Positions 43,815-53,484 of a stretch of DNA of 64,000 nucleotides are shown piece after piece. The notes under the pieces are model-generated. The model was not told where the DNA came from. It made no database searches and was given only the letters and a program-made list of their open reading frames with translations. Source of the stretch: RYN-230 sp963793825 (GTDB taxonomy: Bacteria; Actinomycetota; Actinomycetes; Streptosporangiales; Streptosporangiaceae); contig CAWCBE010000012.1 of the NCBI GenBank assembly GCA_963793825.1, positions 1-64,000 of the forward strand. The letters are read 5' to 3'. The stretch's first letter is position 1. Every line of letters starts with the position of its first letter. A program made the translations under genes and the position numbers.

Positions 43815-44309
43815 ATGGCAGGGATGAAGATCACGCTGGATTCGGCCATGCGGGCCCGGGACGTGTCCCGGCCGCACGCCGGCCATGAGGCCGCCGCCCT
43901 GGACGGGACCCGGCCCGGCACCGGCCCCGCCGGGCCAGGCGCCAGGACGGCCGCCGGCCCGGACCGGCCCGGACGGGGCGAGCAGGGACGGGGCGAGCAG
44001 GGACGGGGCGAGCAGGGACGGGGCGAGCAGGACGGCGGGCCAGGCCGCGAGGACCGGCCGGGACGGGGCAGGCCGCGGGAGGGGCGCGGCCCGGAGCGGG
44101 CCGCAGAGCAGGCGGGGCAGCCGGAGGGACCGCGGCGGCCTGGGCCGCCCGGCGAGGCGGCTGACGCGGGGCCTGCGGGCGGCGGGCGCCCGGCCACGCG
44201 GCCGCGCGGGGCGGCCCCCGCAGCGGTGTCCCCGGCGGCGCCACCATCGCCCGCCCCGCCGCGGGGCGGGGCCAGGAAGCACCGGTCCCGGCGGCGCAAG
44301 GGCCGCTGA
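43815..44309 (+). CDS. Small disordered basic protein with GEQGR repeats
   Basis: A 164-residue protein whose first 17 residues (MAGMKITLDSAMRARDV) are folded-looking and are followed by SRPHAGHE. This N-terminus resembles short conserved actinobacterial proteins of unknown function. The rest is Gly/Pro/Arg/Ala-rich and includes four copies of GRGEQ encoded by a perfect 15-bp repeat. It ends in a basic tail RKHRSRRRKGR. ATG 43815 follows GGAGGG by about 7 bases. It may be a DNA/RNA- or ribosome-associated protein by its basic tail, but this is only a guess. Confidence 0.5.
   Translation: MAGMKITLDSAMRARDVSRPHAGHEAAALDGTRPGTGPAGPGARTAAGPDRPGRGEQGRGEQGRGEQGRGEQDGGPGREDRPGRGRPREGRGPERAAEQAGQPEGPRRPGPPGEAADAGPAGGGRPATRPRGAAPAAVSPAAPPSPAPPRGGARKHRSRRRKGR
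43971..44030 (+). repeat. Four perfect 15-bp tandem repeats
   Basis: Unit GGACGGGGCGAGCAG, four identical copies, in frame in the small basic protein. Perfect identity suggests recent expansion by slippage. Confidence 0.85.
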
Positions 44310-44330
44310 CCGGCCGGGGGTACGGCGGGA

Positions 44331-44804
44331 TTAACGGCCCGGCACGGGCGGCAGTTCACCGGTCCGCTCGTAGTCCGCGATCATCTCCAGCCGCCGGGCG
44401 TGCCGGGCCTCCCCGGAGAACGCGGTCTCCAGGAACACCTGCGCGAACTGGACCGCGTCCTCGACCGGGTGCATCCGCGCCCCGAGGCTGACGACGTTAG
44501 CGTCATTGTGCAGCCGGGCCAGCCGGGCGGTCTCCACCGACCAGGCCAGCGCCGCGCGGATCCCGGCGACCTTGTTGGCCGCGATCTGCTCCCCGTTGCC
44601 CGATCCGCCGATCACGATGCCCAGGCTCCCGGGGTCCGCGGCGACCGCACTGGCCGCCCGGATCACGTAGACCGGGTAATCGTCGCGCGGGTCGTACGTG
44701 GCCGGACCGCAGTCCACGGCCTGGTGACCGGCCTTCCCGAGCCACTCGACGAGAGCCGCCTTCAGCTCATACCCAGCGTGGTCAGAACCCAGGTAGACGC
44801 GCAC
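44331..44804 (-). CDS. rpiB: Ribose-5-phosphate isomerase B
   Basis: A 157-residue enzyme of the pentose phosphate pathway interconverting ribose 5-phosphate and ribulose 5-phosphate. It has GSDHAGYELKAAL, DCGPATYDPRDDYP and the signature VIGGSGNGEQIAANKV, in which the Glu of GNGEQ replaces the Cys base of the E. coli type, as in the mycobacterial RpiB group. It ends RRLEMIADYERTG, the usual C-terminal helix. Monocistronic; an RpiB family C-terminal extension is short. Confidence 0.9.
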   Translation of the reverse strand: MRVYLGSDHAGYELKAALVEWLGKAGHQAVDCGPATYDPRDDYPVYVIRAASAVAADPGSLGIVIGGSGNGEQIAANKVAGIRAALAWSVETARLARLHNDANVVSLGARMHPVEDAVQFAQVFLETAFSGEARHARRLEMIADYERTGELPPVPGR

Positions 44805-44874
44805 CGGGCCAGTCTGCCAGACCCGGGCCCGGTGCGCCTCCCCGGGTGACGGAGCTCCCTCGCGAATGCGCGGG

Positions 44875-44896
44875 GCCCGGGGGTCGCCCCCCGGGC
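44875..44896 (-). terminator. GC hairpin after DsbA-family gene
   Basis: Arms GCCCGGGGG and CCCCCGGGC around a short loop, 11 bases beyond the stop at 44907. A probable terminator. Confidence 0.55.
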
Positions 44897-44906
44897 TAGC
44901 AGCGCA

Positions 44907-45524
44907 CTAGTCGAAGATCGGGTCGCGGGTGCGGCTGCGCTTCAGCTCGAAGAAGCCGTCGGTCTGAGTGACCAGCAGCACGCCGTCCCACAGCTTGGCG
45001 GCCGCCTCGCCGCGCGGGATGGGCGACACGACCGGCCCGAAGATCGACGTGCCGTTCACCGAGATGACGGGCGTGCCCACCTCGTAACCGACCCGCTCGA
45101 TGCCGTCCCGGTGCGAAGCCCGCAGCGCGTCGTCGTACTCGGTGGAGTCCATCGCGTCGGCCAGGTCAGCGGGCAGCCCGGCCGCGGCCAGCGCGGCCTC
45201 GATGGTGGCCCGGTCCCTGGGCGCCTTCTCGAGGTGGAACCGGGTGCCCAGCGCTGTGTACAGCGGCTCGACCACGCTGGAGCCGAACTTCTGCTCGGCG
45301 GCGGTGACCACCCGCATCGGGCCCCACGCCTGGGCCATCAGCTCCTGATACCGCTCGGGCATGTCGGCCTTGCCCTCGTTCAGCACGGCCAGGCTCATCG
45401 CGTGCCAGGTCACCTCGACCGGCCGGACCTGCGCTACCTCGAGGATCCAGCGCGAGGTGATCCACGCCCAGGGGCACAGGGCATCGAACCAGAAATCAAC
45501 GGGGGTAAGCTCCTGCTCGGTCAT
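44907..45524 (-). CDS. DsbA-family protein, mycothiol-dependent nitroreductase type
   Basis: A 205-residue thioredoxin-fold protein: VDFWFDALCPWAWITSRWIL matches the Rv2466c-type active site, but the second Cys of CPWC is Ala here (CPWA), leaving a monothiol centre. The middle has GTRFHLEKAPRDRATIEAAL, and the end GTPVISVNGTSIFGPVVSPI holds the cis-Pro loop. Family members reduce nitro compounds or disulfides with mycothiol. Monothiol forms are common in actinobacteria, so the gene is probably functional. Divergent from pepN. Confidence 0.8.
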   Translation of the reverse strand: MTEQELTPVDFWFDALCPWAWITSRWILEVAQVRPVEVTWHAMSLAVLNEGKADMPERYQELMAQAWGPMRVVTAAEQKFGSSVVEPLYTALGTRFHLEKAPRDRATIEAALAAAGLPADLADAMDSTEYDDALRASHRDGIERVGYEVGTPVISVNGTSIFGPVVSPIPRGEAAAKLWDGVLLVTQTDGFFELKRSRTRDPIFD

Positions 45525-45690
45525 GAAGCTCCTTCATCGTCGGCTGGGGGGTCGGGGCTGCCTGGGGAACGCCGTATCCGGCGGTCCCGGGGACGGCAGC
45601 CGGACGTGAAGGCACCAGGGGTACCTCCTGCCCGGAGTAACCGGCATGCCGCAAGCGGCATTCCGGCTCCGGGACGGAGCATGGAAATAG

Positions 45691-45720
45691 TGCCCCGGCG
45701 CCGCACCCGGCGCCGGGGCA
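45691..45720 (+). other. 12-bp hairpin in leader of pepN
   Basis: Perfect arms TGCCCCGGCGCC / GGCGCCGGGGCA with a 6-base loop, 76 bases before the pepN start and within the divergent promoter region. It may be a 5' UTR hairpin or simply a palindrome; no regulator is known. Confidence 0.4.
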
Positions 45721-45795
45721 TGGGTCGTCGCAGCGTCCGGTCCCAGCGGGCCGGGCCGCCGCACGCGGAACCTGACACAGAAAGGTGCCAGCGAG

Positions 45796-48330
45796 GTGAC
45801 GAATAACCTCACCCGGGATGAGGCACGGGAACGACGGCGGCTGCTGGAGGTGGATTCCTACCAGGTGGAGCTCGATTTCACCGGGGGCCCGGAGACGTTC
45901 CGGTCCACCAGCACGGTCGAGTTCCGCTGCACCAGCCCCGGCGCCAGCAGCTTCATCGAGCTGACCGCGCCGGCCGCCCGCGAGATCGTGCTCAACGGCA
46001 CCCCCGTCCCGGCCACGGCCTTCGACGGCGACCGGATCGTGCTGGACGGCCTGGCGGCCGAGAACGAGCTGCGGGTGACCGCCGACAGCGCCTACTCGCG
46101 CAGCGGCGAGGGACTGCACCGGTTCACCGACCCGGCCGACGGCGGCACGTACCTCTACTCCGACCTGGAGACCTACGACGCACACCGGATCTACGCGTGC
46201 TTCGACCAGCCGGATCTGAAGGCGGCCTTCGAGTTCTCGGTGCTCGCGCCGGAGGACTGGCGGGTGCTGTCGAACATGGCCCCGGACGTCGCGGGCGAGC
46301 CGGCGCCCGGGCAGGCGCGGCGCTGGCACTTCCCGCCCACCCCGGTCATGTCCAGCTACATCACCGCGATCGTGGCCGGGCCGTACCACGAGGTCACCAG
46401 CGAGCACGACGGCATCCCGCTCGGGATCTACTGCCGCCGGTCACTGGCTGAGTACCTGGACCCCGATGAGATCTTCGAGGTGACCCGGCAGGGCTTCGAC
46501 TTCTACCACGCCGCGTTCGGGGTGCGGTACGCGTTCGGCAAGTATGACCAGGTCTTCGTGCCGGAGTTCAAGGCCGGCGCGATGGAGAACGCCGGGTGCG
46601 TGACGTTCCTGGAGGACTACGTGTTCCGCTCCCGGGTCACCGACTTCGCCCGGGAGGCGCGCGCGAGCACGATCCTGCACGAGATGGCGCACATGTGGTT
46701 CGGCGACCTGGTCACCATGCGCTGGTGGGACGACCTGTGGCTGAACGAGTCGTTCGCCACCTGGGCGTCCACCCTGGCCCAGGCCGAGGCGACCCGCTGG
46801 CACGACGCCTGGACCACCTTCTGCCATATGGACAAGGCCTGGGCCTACCAGCAGGACCAGCTGCCGTCCACGCACCCGATCGCCGCCGACATCCCGGACA
46901 TCGCCGCAGTCGAGGTGAACTTCGACGGCATCACGTACGCCAAGGGCGCGTCGGTGCTCAAGCAACTGGTCGCCTATGTGGGCCGGGATGCGTTCCTCAG
47001 CGCGGTGCGCAGCTATTTCGGCGCGCACGCCTACCGGAACGCGACGCTGGCCGACCTGCTGGCCGCGCTGGAGCAGGCGTCCGGCCGCGACCTGGGGCCG
47101 TGGTCCAGGGCGTGGCTGGAGACGGCCGGGGTCAACACGCTGCGGCCGGAGTTCGCGGTGGGCGGCGACGGCCGGCTCGCCTCCTTTGCCGTGCTCCAGG
47201 AGGCCCCGGCCAGCCACCCGGTGCTGCGCCCGCACCGCATCGCGGTTGGCCTGTATGACCTCAAGGATGGGGGTGGCCTGGTCCGCCGGCACCGCGCCGA
47301 GGTAGACATCGCCGGGGAGCGGACCGAGCTCCCCGAGCTGGCCGGCCAGCAGCAGCCCGACCTGGTGCTGCTGAACGACGACGACCTGACCTACGCCAAG
47401 ATCCGGCTGGATGACCGCTCGATGCGCACGATGGTGGGCAACATCGGGGACTTCACCGATTCGCTGGCCGCGGCGCTGTGCTGGGCGGCGGCCTGGGACA
47501 TGTGCCGGGACGCCGAGCTGCCCGCCCGCTACTACATCACCCAGGTGATCGAGGGTGCCGAGTCCGTCGCGGCGATCTCGGTGCTGCAGACCCTGCTGCG
47601 CCAGGCCGGCTCGGCGGCCCGCCGGTTCACCGACCCGGCCTGGCGGGCGGACGGCCTCCGGTCCATGGCGGCCGGGCTGCGCATCCTGGCCGAGCGGGCC
47701 GCGCCGGGCTCGGACCGGCAGCTCGCGTTCCTGCAGGCCTTTGCCGGGGTGGCGGTCACGCCGGAGGATCTCGCCTTGCTGGCCGGGCTGCTGGACGGGT
47801 CGGCCACGCTGGACGGCCTGGAGGTGGACACCGAGCTGCGCTGGCGGCTGCTGCACCGGCTGGTCGCGCGCGGCGTGGCCGGGCCCGCCGACATCGACGC
47901 GGAGCTCGCCCGGGACCCGACCGACGCGGGTGAGCGGCGCGCCGCCACCTGCCGCGCCGCGATCGGTGACCCGGCGGCCAAGGCGGCGGCCTGGGCGGCG
48001 ATCACCAGCGGGACCCTGCCCAACGCGGTGTTCCGCGCGACGCTGACCGGCTTCGCCGACCCGGACCGGCCGGACCTGCTGGCGCCCTACGCGGAGCGCT
48101 ACTTCGAGGTGGTCGGGGCGATCTGGGCGACCTGGGGCAGCGACATGGCCCAGTGGTTCGCCAGCAACGCCTTCCCGCTGACTCAGATCAGCGAGCAGAC
48201 GCTGCGGCTGGCCGGCGAGTACCTGGCCCGGGCTGACCCGCCTGCCCCGCTGCGCCGGCTGATCCTGGAGGGCCAGGACAGCGTGCAGCGGGCCCTGCGC
48301 TGCCAGCAGCGGGACCGCCAGGCCGGCTGA
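45796..48330 (+). CDS. pepN: Aminopeptidase N
   Basis: An 844-residue M1-family zinc aminopeptidase releasing N-terminal residues from peptides in the cytoplasm. The substrate-anchoring GAMEN motif is residues 261-265, the zinc site HEMAH is residues 295-299 (HExxH), and the third ligand is E318 in NESFAT. The Tyr/Arg transition-state region and a helical C-terminal ERAP1-like domain follow. It starts at GTG 45796; AAAGG lies about 11 bases upstream. Convergent with malQ, with 7 bases between stops. Confidence 0.95.
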   Translation: MTNNLTRDEARERRRLLEVDSYQVELDFTGGPETFRSTSTVEFRCTSPGASSFIELTAPAAREIVLNGTPVPATAFDGDRIVLDGLAAENELRVTADSAYSRSGEGLHRFTDPADGGTYLYSDLETYDAHRIYACFDQPDLKAAFEFSVLAPEDWRVLSNMAPDVAGEPAPGQARRWHFPPTPVMSSYITAIVAGPYHEVTSEHDGIPLGIYCRRSLAEYLDPDEIFEVTRQGFDFYHAAFGVRYAFGKYDQVFVPEFKAGAMENAGCVTFLEDYVFRSRVTDFAREARASTILHEMAHMWFGDLVTMRWWDDLWLNESFATWASTLAQAEATRWHDAWTTFCHMDKAWAYQQDQLPSTHPIAADIPDIAAVEVNFDGITYAKGASVLKQLVAYVGRDAFLSAVRSYFGAHAYRNATLADLLAALEQASGRDLGPWSRAWLETAGVNTLRPEFAVGGDGRLASFAVLQEAPASHPVLRPHRIAVGLYDLKDGGGLVRRHRAEVDIAGERTELPELAGQQQPDLVLLNDDDLTYAKIRLDDRSMRTMVGNIGDFTDSLAAALCWAAAWDMCRDAELPARYYITQVIEGAESVAAISVLQTLLRQAGSAARRFTDPAWRADGLRSMAAGLRILAERAAPGSDRQLAFLQAFAGVAVTPEDLALLAGLLDGSATLDGLEVDTELRWRLLHRLVARGVAGPADIDAELARDPTDAGERRAATCRAAIGDPAAKAAAWAAITSGTLPNAVFRATLTGFADPDRPDLLAPYAERYFEVVGAIWATWGSDMAQWFASNAFPLTQISEQTLRLAGEYLARADPPAPLRRLILEGQDSVQRALRCQQRDRQAG

Positions 48331-48337
48331 CCGGCGC

Positions 48338-50143
48338 TCACCGCAGGTCGGCGACCACCCGGGCCAGCTCCCGGACCCCCCGGCAGTCGGCCAGCTCGTC
48401 CAGGGACACCGCGCGGCCCTCGCCGTCGCACAGCGGGATCCGCCAGTTCGGGTACTCGTCAACGGTCCCCGGCATGTTCTGCGGGCGCCGGTCACCGACG
48501 GCGTCGGGCAGCGACACGCCGACCAGCAGGGCCGGGGTACGGGCCAGGTAGGCGTAGCAGGCCACGGTGAACTCGGCCGGGCTGGGCCGCTGGCCGGCGC
48601 CCAGCAGCCCCTCGGCCGCGAGCGCGTCCTGCAACGCGGCCACGGCGGCCTCCGCGTCCCGGCGCTCGGCCTGGTAGGGCCGGGTCAGCAGGCCGAGCCG
48701 GGAGCGGAGTTCCACCTGCTCGCCGGTGAAGAACGCGGCGACCGGCGGCACGTCATGGGTGCCCACCATGGCCAGGCAGTTGCGCCGCCACTTGCCGGGC
48801 GGCAGCGGCACGCCGTCCGTCCCGCGCTCGAACCAGAGCATCGACGTGCCGAGCACGCCCCGGCGGGCCAGGTGGTCCTGGATCCACGGCTCCACGGTGC
48901 CGAGGTCCTCGCCGACGGCCACCGCGCCGGCCGCCGCGGCCTGGCCGGCCAGCACCCCCACCATGGCCTGGTAGTCGTAGCTCACGTAGGTGCCCTGATC
49001 GGGCCGCATCCCGGCCGGCACCCACCACAGCCGGAACAGGCCCATCACGTGGTCCACCCGCAGGCCGCCGGCGTGCCGCAGGGCCGAGCCCATCAGGCCG
49101 GCCAGCGGCGCGTAGTCCTGGGCGGCGAGCCGCTGCGGGTGCCACGGCGGCTGGTTCCAGTCCTGGCCGCGCTGATTGAACTCATCCGGCGGCGCGCCGA
49201 CGCTCACCCCGCTGACCAGCACGTCCCGCCAGGCCCAGGCGTCGGCCCCGCCCGGGTGACAGCCGACCGCCAGGTCGGTGATGATCCCGGCGCGCATCCC
49301 GGCCGCCCGGGCGGCCTCCTGGGCGGCGGCCAGCTGGCTGTCGGCCAGCCACTGCAGCCAGGCATGGAACTCGGCCTGCCCGGCCAGCCTGACCCGCTCC
49401 GCGGCTACCTGCGACGAACGAACCTCGTGCAGCGACTGCGGCCACGCCCGCCAGTCGGGTCCGTGCTCCTGCGCCAGGGCGCACCACAGGGCCCAGTCGG
49501 CCAGCGGCTGCCCCTGGGCCTCCTGGTACGACTCGAACTGGGCCCGGCGCGGCGCGCTCAGCGGGCGGGCGTAGATGATCTCCAGGGCGGCCCGCTTGGC
49601 CCGCCACACCTCGTCCCGGTCGATCAGCTCGCTGCTGGTGTTGCGGGCGCGCAACGGCGCGGCCAGCGAGTCGATGCGGACCCGGTCCCCCGCGCTGAGC
49701 GTGGCGTACTCCGGGATGTCCTCGACCCGCAGGTACAACGGGGACAGGAAGCGGCGGCTCATCGGCAGGTACGGTGAGCCGCTCACCGGGGGCAGCGGCT
49801 CCGCCGCGTGCAGCGGGTTGACCAGGATGAACCCGGCGCCCAGGTCGCTGGCACTCCAGGCGGCCAGGTCGGCCAGGTCGGCCAGGTCGCCGTGACCCCA
49901 GGACTGCCGGGACCGTACCGAGTAGAGCTGCACGGCGAAGCCCCAGTCCCGGCGGCCCGGCGCGGCCGCGGCCGGCGGCGGCGGGCGGTCCCCGGCGGGG
50001 CGGGGCGGCGGGGGCTCGCCCAGCGCGTCAAGGATCGCGGTCAGCGTCGCCTCCGGCACCTCGACCTGCTGCCCATGCCAGTCCCGGTAGCTGGTGGCCA
50101 CGCCTCGTCCCGCCGCCCGGCGCCTCGTCTCGTCGCTCGTCAC
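48338..50143 (-). CDS. malQ: 4-alpha-glucanotransferase (amylomaltase)
   Basis: A 601-residue GH77 enzyme that transfers maltooligosaccharides between chains in glycogen/maltodextrin metabolism. The catalytic residues appear as the nucleophile Asp in LRVDHVMGLFRLWW, the acid/base Glu in VGEDLGTVEPW, and the stabilising Asp in MVGTHDVPPVAAFF. FAVQLYSVRSRQSWGHGDL marks the start of the barrel. It is shorter than the ~700-residue actinobacterial MalQ because the N-terminal extension is reduced to ~65 residues. The product is otherwise complete. Confidence 0.85.
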   Translation of the reverse strand: MTSDETRRRAAGRGVATSYRDWHGQQVEVPEATLTAILDALGEPPPPRPAGDRPPPPAAAAPGRRDWGFAVQLYSVRSRQSWGHGDLADLADLAAWSASDLGAGFILVNPLHAAEPLPPVSGSPYLPMSRRFLSPLYLRVEDIPEYATLSAGDRVRIDSLAAPLRARNTSSELIDRDEVWRAKRAALEIIYARPLSAPRRAQFESYQEAQGQPLADWALWCALAQEHGPDWRAWPQSLHEVRSSQVAAERVRLAGQAEFHAWLQWLADSQLAAAQEAARAAGMRAGIITDLAVGCHPGGADAWAWRDVLVSGVSVGAPPDEFNQRGQDWNQPPWHPQRLAAQDYAPLAGLMGSALRHAGGLRVDHVMGLFRLWWVPAGMRPDQGTYVSYDYQAMVGVLAGQAAAAGAVAVGEDLGTVEPWIQDHLARRGVLGTSMLWFERGTDGVPLPPGKWRRNCLAMVGTHDVPPVAAFFTGEQVELRSRLGLLTRPYQAERRDAEAAVAALQDALAAEGLLGAGQRPSPAEFTVACYAYLARTPALLVGVSLPDAVGDRRPQNMPGTVDEYPNWRIPLCDGEGRAVSLDELADCRGVRELARVVADLR

Positions 50144-50256
50144 CCTTCAATGATCGGGCAAGCCGGCCATGCCGGATACGGGCTAGACCACAAGACGGCA
50201 ATCCCGGCGCTCGCGGCGTTGGCGGCCTGGCTGGGAGGGACCGCCCCGTCCCGGCG

Positions 50257-50769
50257 TCAGGCCGGTCCGGGCCGCCGGCCGGGCCCAGGCACCAGCGACC
50301 AGCCGAGCCAGAAGCCGGCCAGCGCCTGCAGGACCGCGACCAGCAGGGTGACGGCGATCGCCACGGCCGCGTGCGCCGGCAACCCGGCCAGGGCGGCCAC
50401 CACCCGTGCGGTGGCGCCGACCGGGCGGCCCTGCCCGGCCATCCAGGCCAGCGGCAACGCCCATCCAGCCGCCGCCACGACAACGGCCGCCGGGACCGCG
50501 GCGCGCTTCCGCCAGCGGCCGTACCGGGCCGCCGCGCCGCCAGCCAGGCCGGCCAGGAAGGGGACGAACCACCCGCCGATCGCGGCCGCCGCGGCGATCA
50601 GCACGATCGCGGCGAGGCAGCCGAGCAGCCACAGCCAGGCCGGCCCGCGGTGCCCGGGAACCCAGGACGGGTAGTGCGGGGCCGGGGGCCGCGGCGGGTC
50701 CGGCGCGGGAGCGCCGAGGCGCCCCAGCCGGTAGGCGCCGAGCCGGCCCAGCCTGCGCAGCTCAGCCAC
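50257..50769 (-). CDS. Hypothetical four-helix membrane protein
   Basis: A 170-residue protein. The cytoplasmic Arg/Pro-rich N-terminus (about 40 residues) is followed by four hydrophobic helices: WLLGCLAAIVLIAAAAAIGG, FVPFLAGLAGGAAA, AAVPAAVVVAAAGWALPLAW and AAVAIAVTLLVAVLQALAG. No family is recognised. It ends 114 bases from malQ and starts 64 bases after the penicillin acylase-family gene on the same strand, so it may be cotranscribed with either. Confidence 0.65.
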   Translation of the reverse strand: MAELRRLGRLGAYRLGRLGAPAPDPPRPPAPHYPSWVPGHRGPAWLWLLGCLAAIVLIAAAAAIGGWFVPFLAGLAGGAAARYGRWRKRAAVPAAVVVAAAGWALPLAWMAGQGRPVGATARVVAALAGLPAHAAVAIAVTLLVAVLQALAGFWLGWSLVPGPGRRPGPA

Positions 50770-50832
50770 GTCGCCACCCCGCCCGGCGGCCGGAAGCGCC
50801 CGGCCGGGGGCCGGGACGGCGGGCTGCGGCGG

Positions 50833-53454
50833 TCATGAGCGCAGCCGCCACTGGATCGCCCCGCGGGCGTACCCGCCCGCGGGCGGCATCGGCAGGTAAC
50901 GCCCGTCCCACCAGTCGGCCACCTGATCTTCGTACCACGGGGAGACCGGGTTCTCACTCTGCCCGCCGGGGTAGATGCCCTCCGCGCTGGGCTGGCCGGC
51001 CCCGGGCCACCACACGATCATGCGCCAGCTGGGGCCCTGCCGGGACACCGGGTAGCCGTCGGCGGCGTCCACGGTCCACGAGTCGCCGCCCGCGGCGCGC
51101 GGCCCGTACCCGAGGGCCGGCGCCTGGGTGAGCGAGGGGAACTGCCGGCTGTGCAGCCGCCCCCACGCCCAGCTGGGCGGCGCGCCGCCCAGCCGGGCCG
51201 CCAGGTGCGCCACCGCCCGGTCGAAGGCGAGCCGCATCACCTGCGGCGCGGTGCGCCGGCGGCCGCCGGGCCGGGTGAACGCGCGATTGCCCGGGTCGGC
51301 CAGGGTCCACTGCTCCAGCACCTCGTCCAGGCTGAACTGCCCGGGGCCGACCCGCAGCCCGGCCCGGTCCCTGGCCACCGGCACGGCGGCCCGGTTCCAC
51401 CACGGCTGGAATACCGCGGTCAGGTAGTCGGTCCAGAACGTCCACCACAGGGCGGCCCCGGCCGAGGTGGCGGTCATCGCGCCGGGCCAGCCGTTGAGCA
51501 CCGAGGCGGCCTGCTGTTGCGCGGCGGTGAGCGGGCCGGCGTGCAGCACCGCCAGGAGCCGGGGCACGATCCGCTGCGCCAGCGGGTCGGTCAGGCTGGC
51601 CTGCACCGCCGCGAAGCTGGCCGCCGTCATCCCGCGGCGGCCCAGCAGCGAGGCGTAGATCTCACCGGCCCGGTAGCCGGGGTCGAAGAAGTTCGCAGTG
51701 GTCCCGATGTAGTACGGGTAGCTGCCGCCGACCGGGCGCTGGTTGGCGGTGGCGATCACGTGCGAGGGCGGGTCGTAGGCCTGCGGGACGGCCTGGTACG
51801 GGATCACCCCGGCCACGTCGTCGGCGCCGGTGCCGGGCATCGGCAGCCACGGGTCCCCGTGCCGGACCAGCGGGTAGTAGCCGGCCGAGATGGCGCCGAT
51901 GTTCCCCCGGTCATCGGCGTAGACGAAGTTCTGCGTCGGGGCGCGCCAGCCCGCCAGCGCGGCGTGGAACTGCGCCCAGTCGCTGGCCTGGTTAACCGCC
52001 AGCATGACGGCCAGGTCGGGCGAGGGCACGTTCCCCATCCAGTCCACCGAGGTGGTCTGGCCGGCCTGGGTCATGACCGGGCCGTGCACCGTCAGGTCCA
52101 CGGTGAGCGGTACCGCCGCGCCGCCGCGGACCGGGATGGTGTACCGGACCTGGCGCATCCGCCGCCAGTCGCCATCCCAGAAGTACTGCCCGGGGCGGGC
52201 CCGGCTGGTCTGCTCGGTGTAGAACAGCGTGGCCTGGTTCTGGGTATCGGTGAGCGACCAGGCGATGTGCCGGTTGTGCCCGATCAGGATGCCGGGCAGG
52301 CCAGGCACGCTGACCCCGCTCACCGACAGCCCCGGGGCATCCAGCGCGACCTGGTACCAGACCGACGGGATGGTCTGCGGCAGGTGCGGGTCGCCGGCCA
52401 GCATGGCCCGGCCGCCGTGGACCGCGGGGCCGTTGGCGGCCCAGGCGTTGCTGTCCGGGTAGCCATGCAGCTGCCCCGCGGGCAGCGCGCTCACCTGGGC
52501 CAGCAGGGCAGCCGCCGCCTTCGCCTCGGCCGCCGGGACGGGCGGCCCGGCGGACGGTGCGGGCGATGGCGCGGCGGGGTGGCCCCGCGGCCGGGCGGCC
52601 GCCAGCGTGGCCGCCGATACGCCCGGGCCCCGGGCGGCCAGCGTGCTGGCCACCGGGGCGATGCCCAGGTTGCGGTACGGGCCCGGGTCGTAGGGGTGCT
52701 GCTGGCCCGGCGGCAGGATGGGGAACCAGGACAGCGTCCGGTCCGGGCCGAGGGTCTTCTCCAGCAGCGCGTAGTCCAGCGGGGTGGTGGTGAAATCCAG
52801 TTCCTGGGTCAGGTCCCCCTGGACGACCAGGCTGTCCACCGGGGTCCAGTCCGCCGGGTAGACGCCGGCCAGCGAGTAGAGGGCCGGCCACTGGCCGTCC
52901 CTCCGGAGCTGGGCCAGGTAGTCGTTCACGCCCCGGGAGTAGCTGAGCAGCGCCTGGGCCACCGGGCCGGACCTGGGCATCTCCGCCCATTCCCGCTGCG
53001 CGGTGCGGAGCAGTCCGAGGCGGAGCTCGAACTTGTCCGAGCCCAGCGCCGACGGGCCGGCCAGCTGGGCCAGCCGCCCCTCGCCGAGCCGCCGTTCCAG
53101 GTCCATCTCGGTGAGCCGGAACCGGGCGTGCAGGTAGCCGAGGACGAGGAACAGGTCACGGTCGTCGGGGGCCTGCACCGAGGGCACGCCATGGCTGGTG
53201 AACGACACCCGCACCGGGCGGGCCAGCCCGGGCAGCTGCAGCACCTGGGAGTGCGGCAGCCCGGCGGCGTCGGCGGACGTCCACACGCCGCGGCCCGGGT
53301 CGAGGGCGGGCCCGAGGGCCGGCGCCGGCCCGTAGCCGGACGCCAGGATGTAGAGCAGGATGGCCGCCACGACCAGCGGGGCCGCCACCCGGATCACCCG
53401 CCCGGCCCAGCTGGACCACGCGGCCCGGCCGGGGCGGCGCCCGGCCGGCCTCAT
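50833..53454 (-). CDS. Penicillin acylase-family N-terminal nucleophile hydrolase
   Basis: An 873-residue protein with an N-terminal membrane helix (VIRVAAPLVVAAILLYIL), so it is anchored or secreted. The alpha-subunit part is followed by a Pro/Ala-rich spacer (about 290-310) and the autoprocessing site GYPDSNAWAANG, where Ser335 would become the N-terminal nucleophile of the beta subunit; GDPHLPQTIPSVWY follows. Later motifs are GLPGILIGHNRHIAWSLTD and APTQNFVYADDRGNIG. Family members cleave amide bonds of beta-lactams, acyl-homoserine lactones or lipopeptides; which applies here is unknown. It lies 30 bases from the amidase stop/start region on the same strand. Confidence 0.85.
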   Translation of the reverse strand: MRPAGRRPGRAAWSSWAGRVIRVAAPLVVAAILLYILASGYGPAPALGPALDPGRGVWTSADAAGLPHSQVLQLPGLARPVRVSFTSHGVPSVQAPDDRDLFLVLGYLHARFRLTEMDLERRLGEGRLAQLAGPSALGSDKFELRLGLLRTAQREWAEMPRSGPVAQALLSYSRGVNDYLAQLRRDGQWPALYSLAGVYPADWTPVDSLVVQGDLTQELDFTTTPLDYALLEKTLGPDRTLSWFPILPPGQQHPYDPGPYRNLGIAPVASTLAARGPGVSAATLAAARPRGHPAAPSPAPSAGPPVPAAEAKAAAALLAQVSALPAGQLHGYPDSNAWAANGPAVHGGRAMLAGDPHLPQTIPSVWYQVALDAPGLSVSGVSVPGLPGILIGHNRHIAWSLTDTQNQATLFYTEQTSRARPGQYFWDGDWRRMRQVRYTIPVRGGAAVPLTVDLTVHGPVMTQAGQTTSVDWMGNVPSPDLAVMLAVNQASDWAQFHAALAGWRAPTQNFVYADDRGNIGAISAGYYPLVRHGDPWLPMPGTGADDVAGVIPYQAVPQAYDPPSHVIATANQRPVGGSYPYYIGTTANFFDPGYRAGEIYASLLGRRGMTAASFAAVQASLTDPLAQRIVPRLLAVLHAGPLTAAQQQAASVLNGWPGAMTATSAGAALWWTFWTDYLTAVFQPWWNRAAVPVARDRAGLRVGPGQFSLDEVLEQWTLADPGNRAFTRPGGRRRTAPQVMRLAFDRAVAHLAARLGGAPPSWAWGRLHSRQFPSLTQAPALGYGPRAAGGDSWTVDAADGYPVSRQGPSWRMIVWWPGAGQPSAEGIYPGGQSENPVSPWYEDQVADWWDGRYLPMPPAGGYARGAIQWRLRS

Positions 53455-53484
53455 CGCCGCCGCGCGGTCATGCCCACCGCGGGG

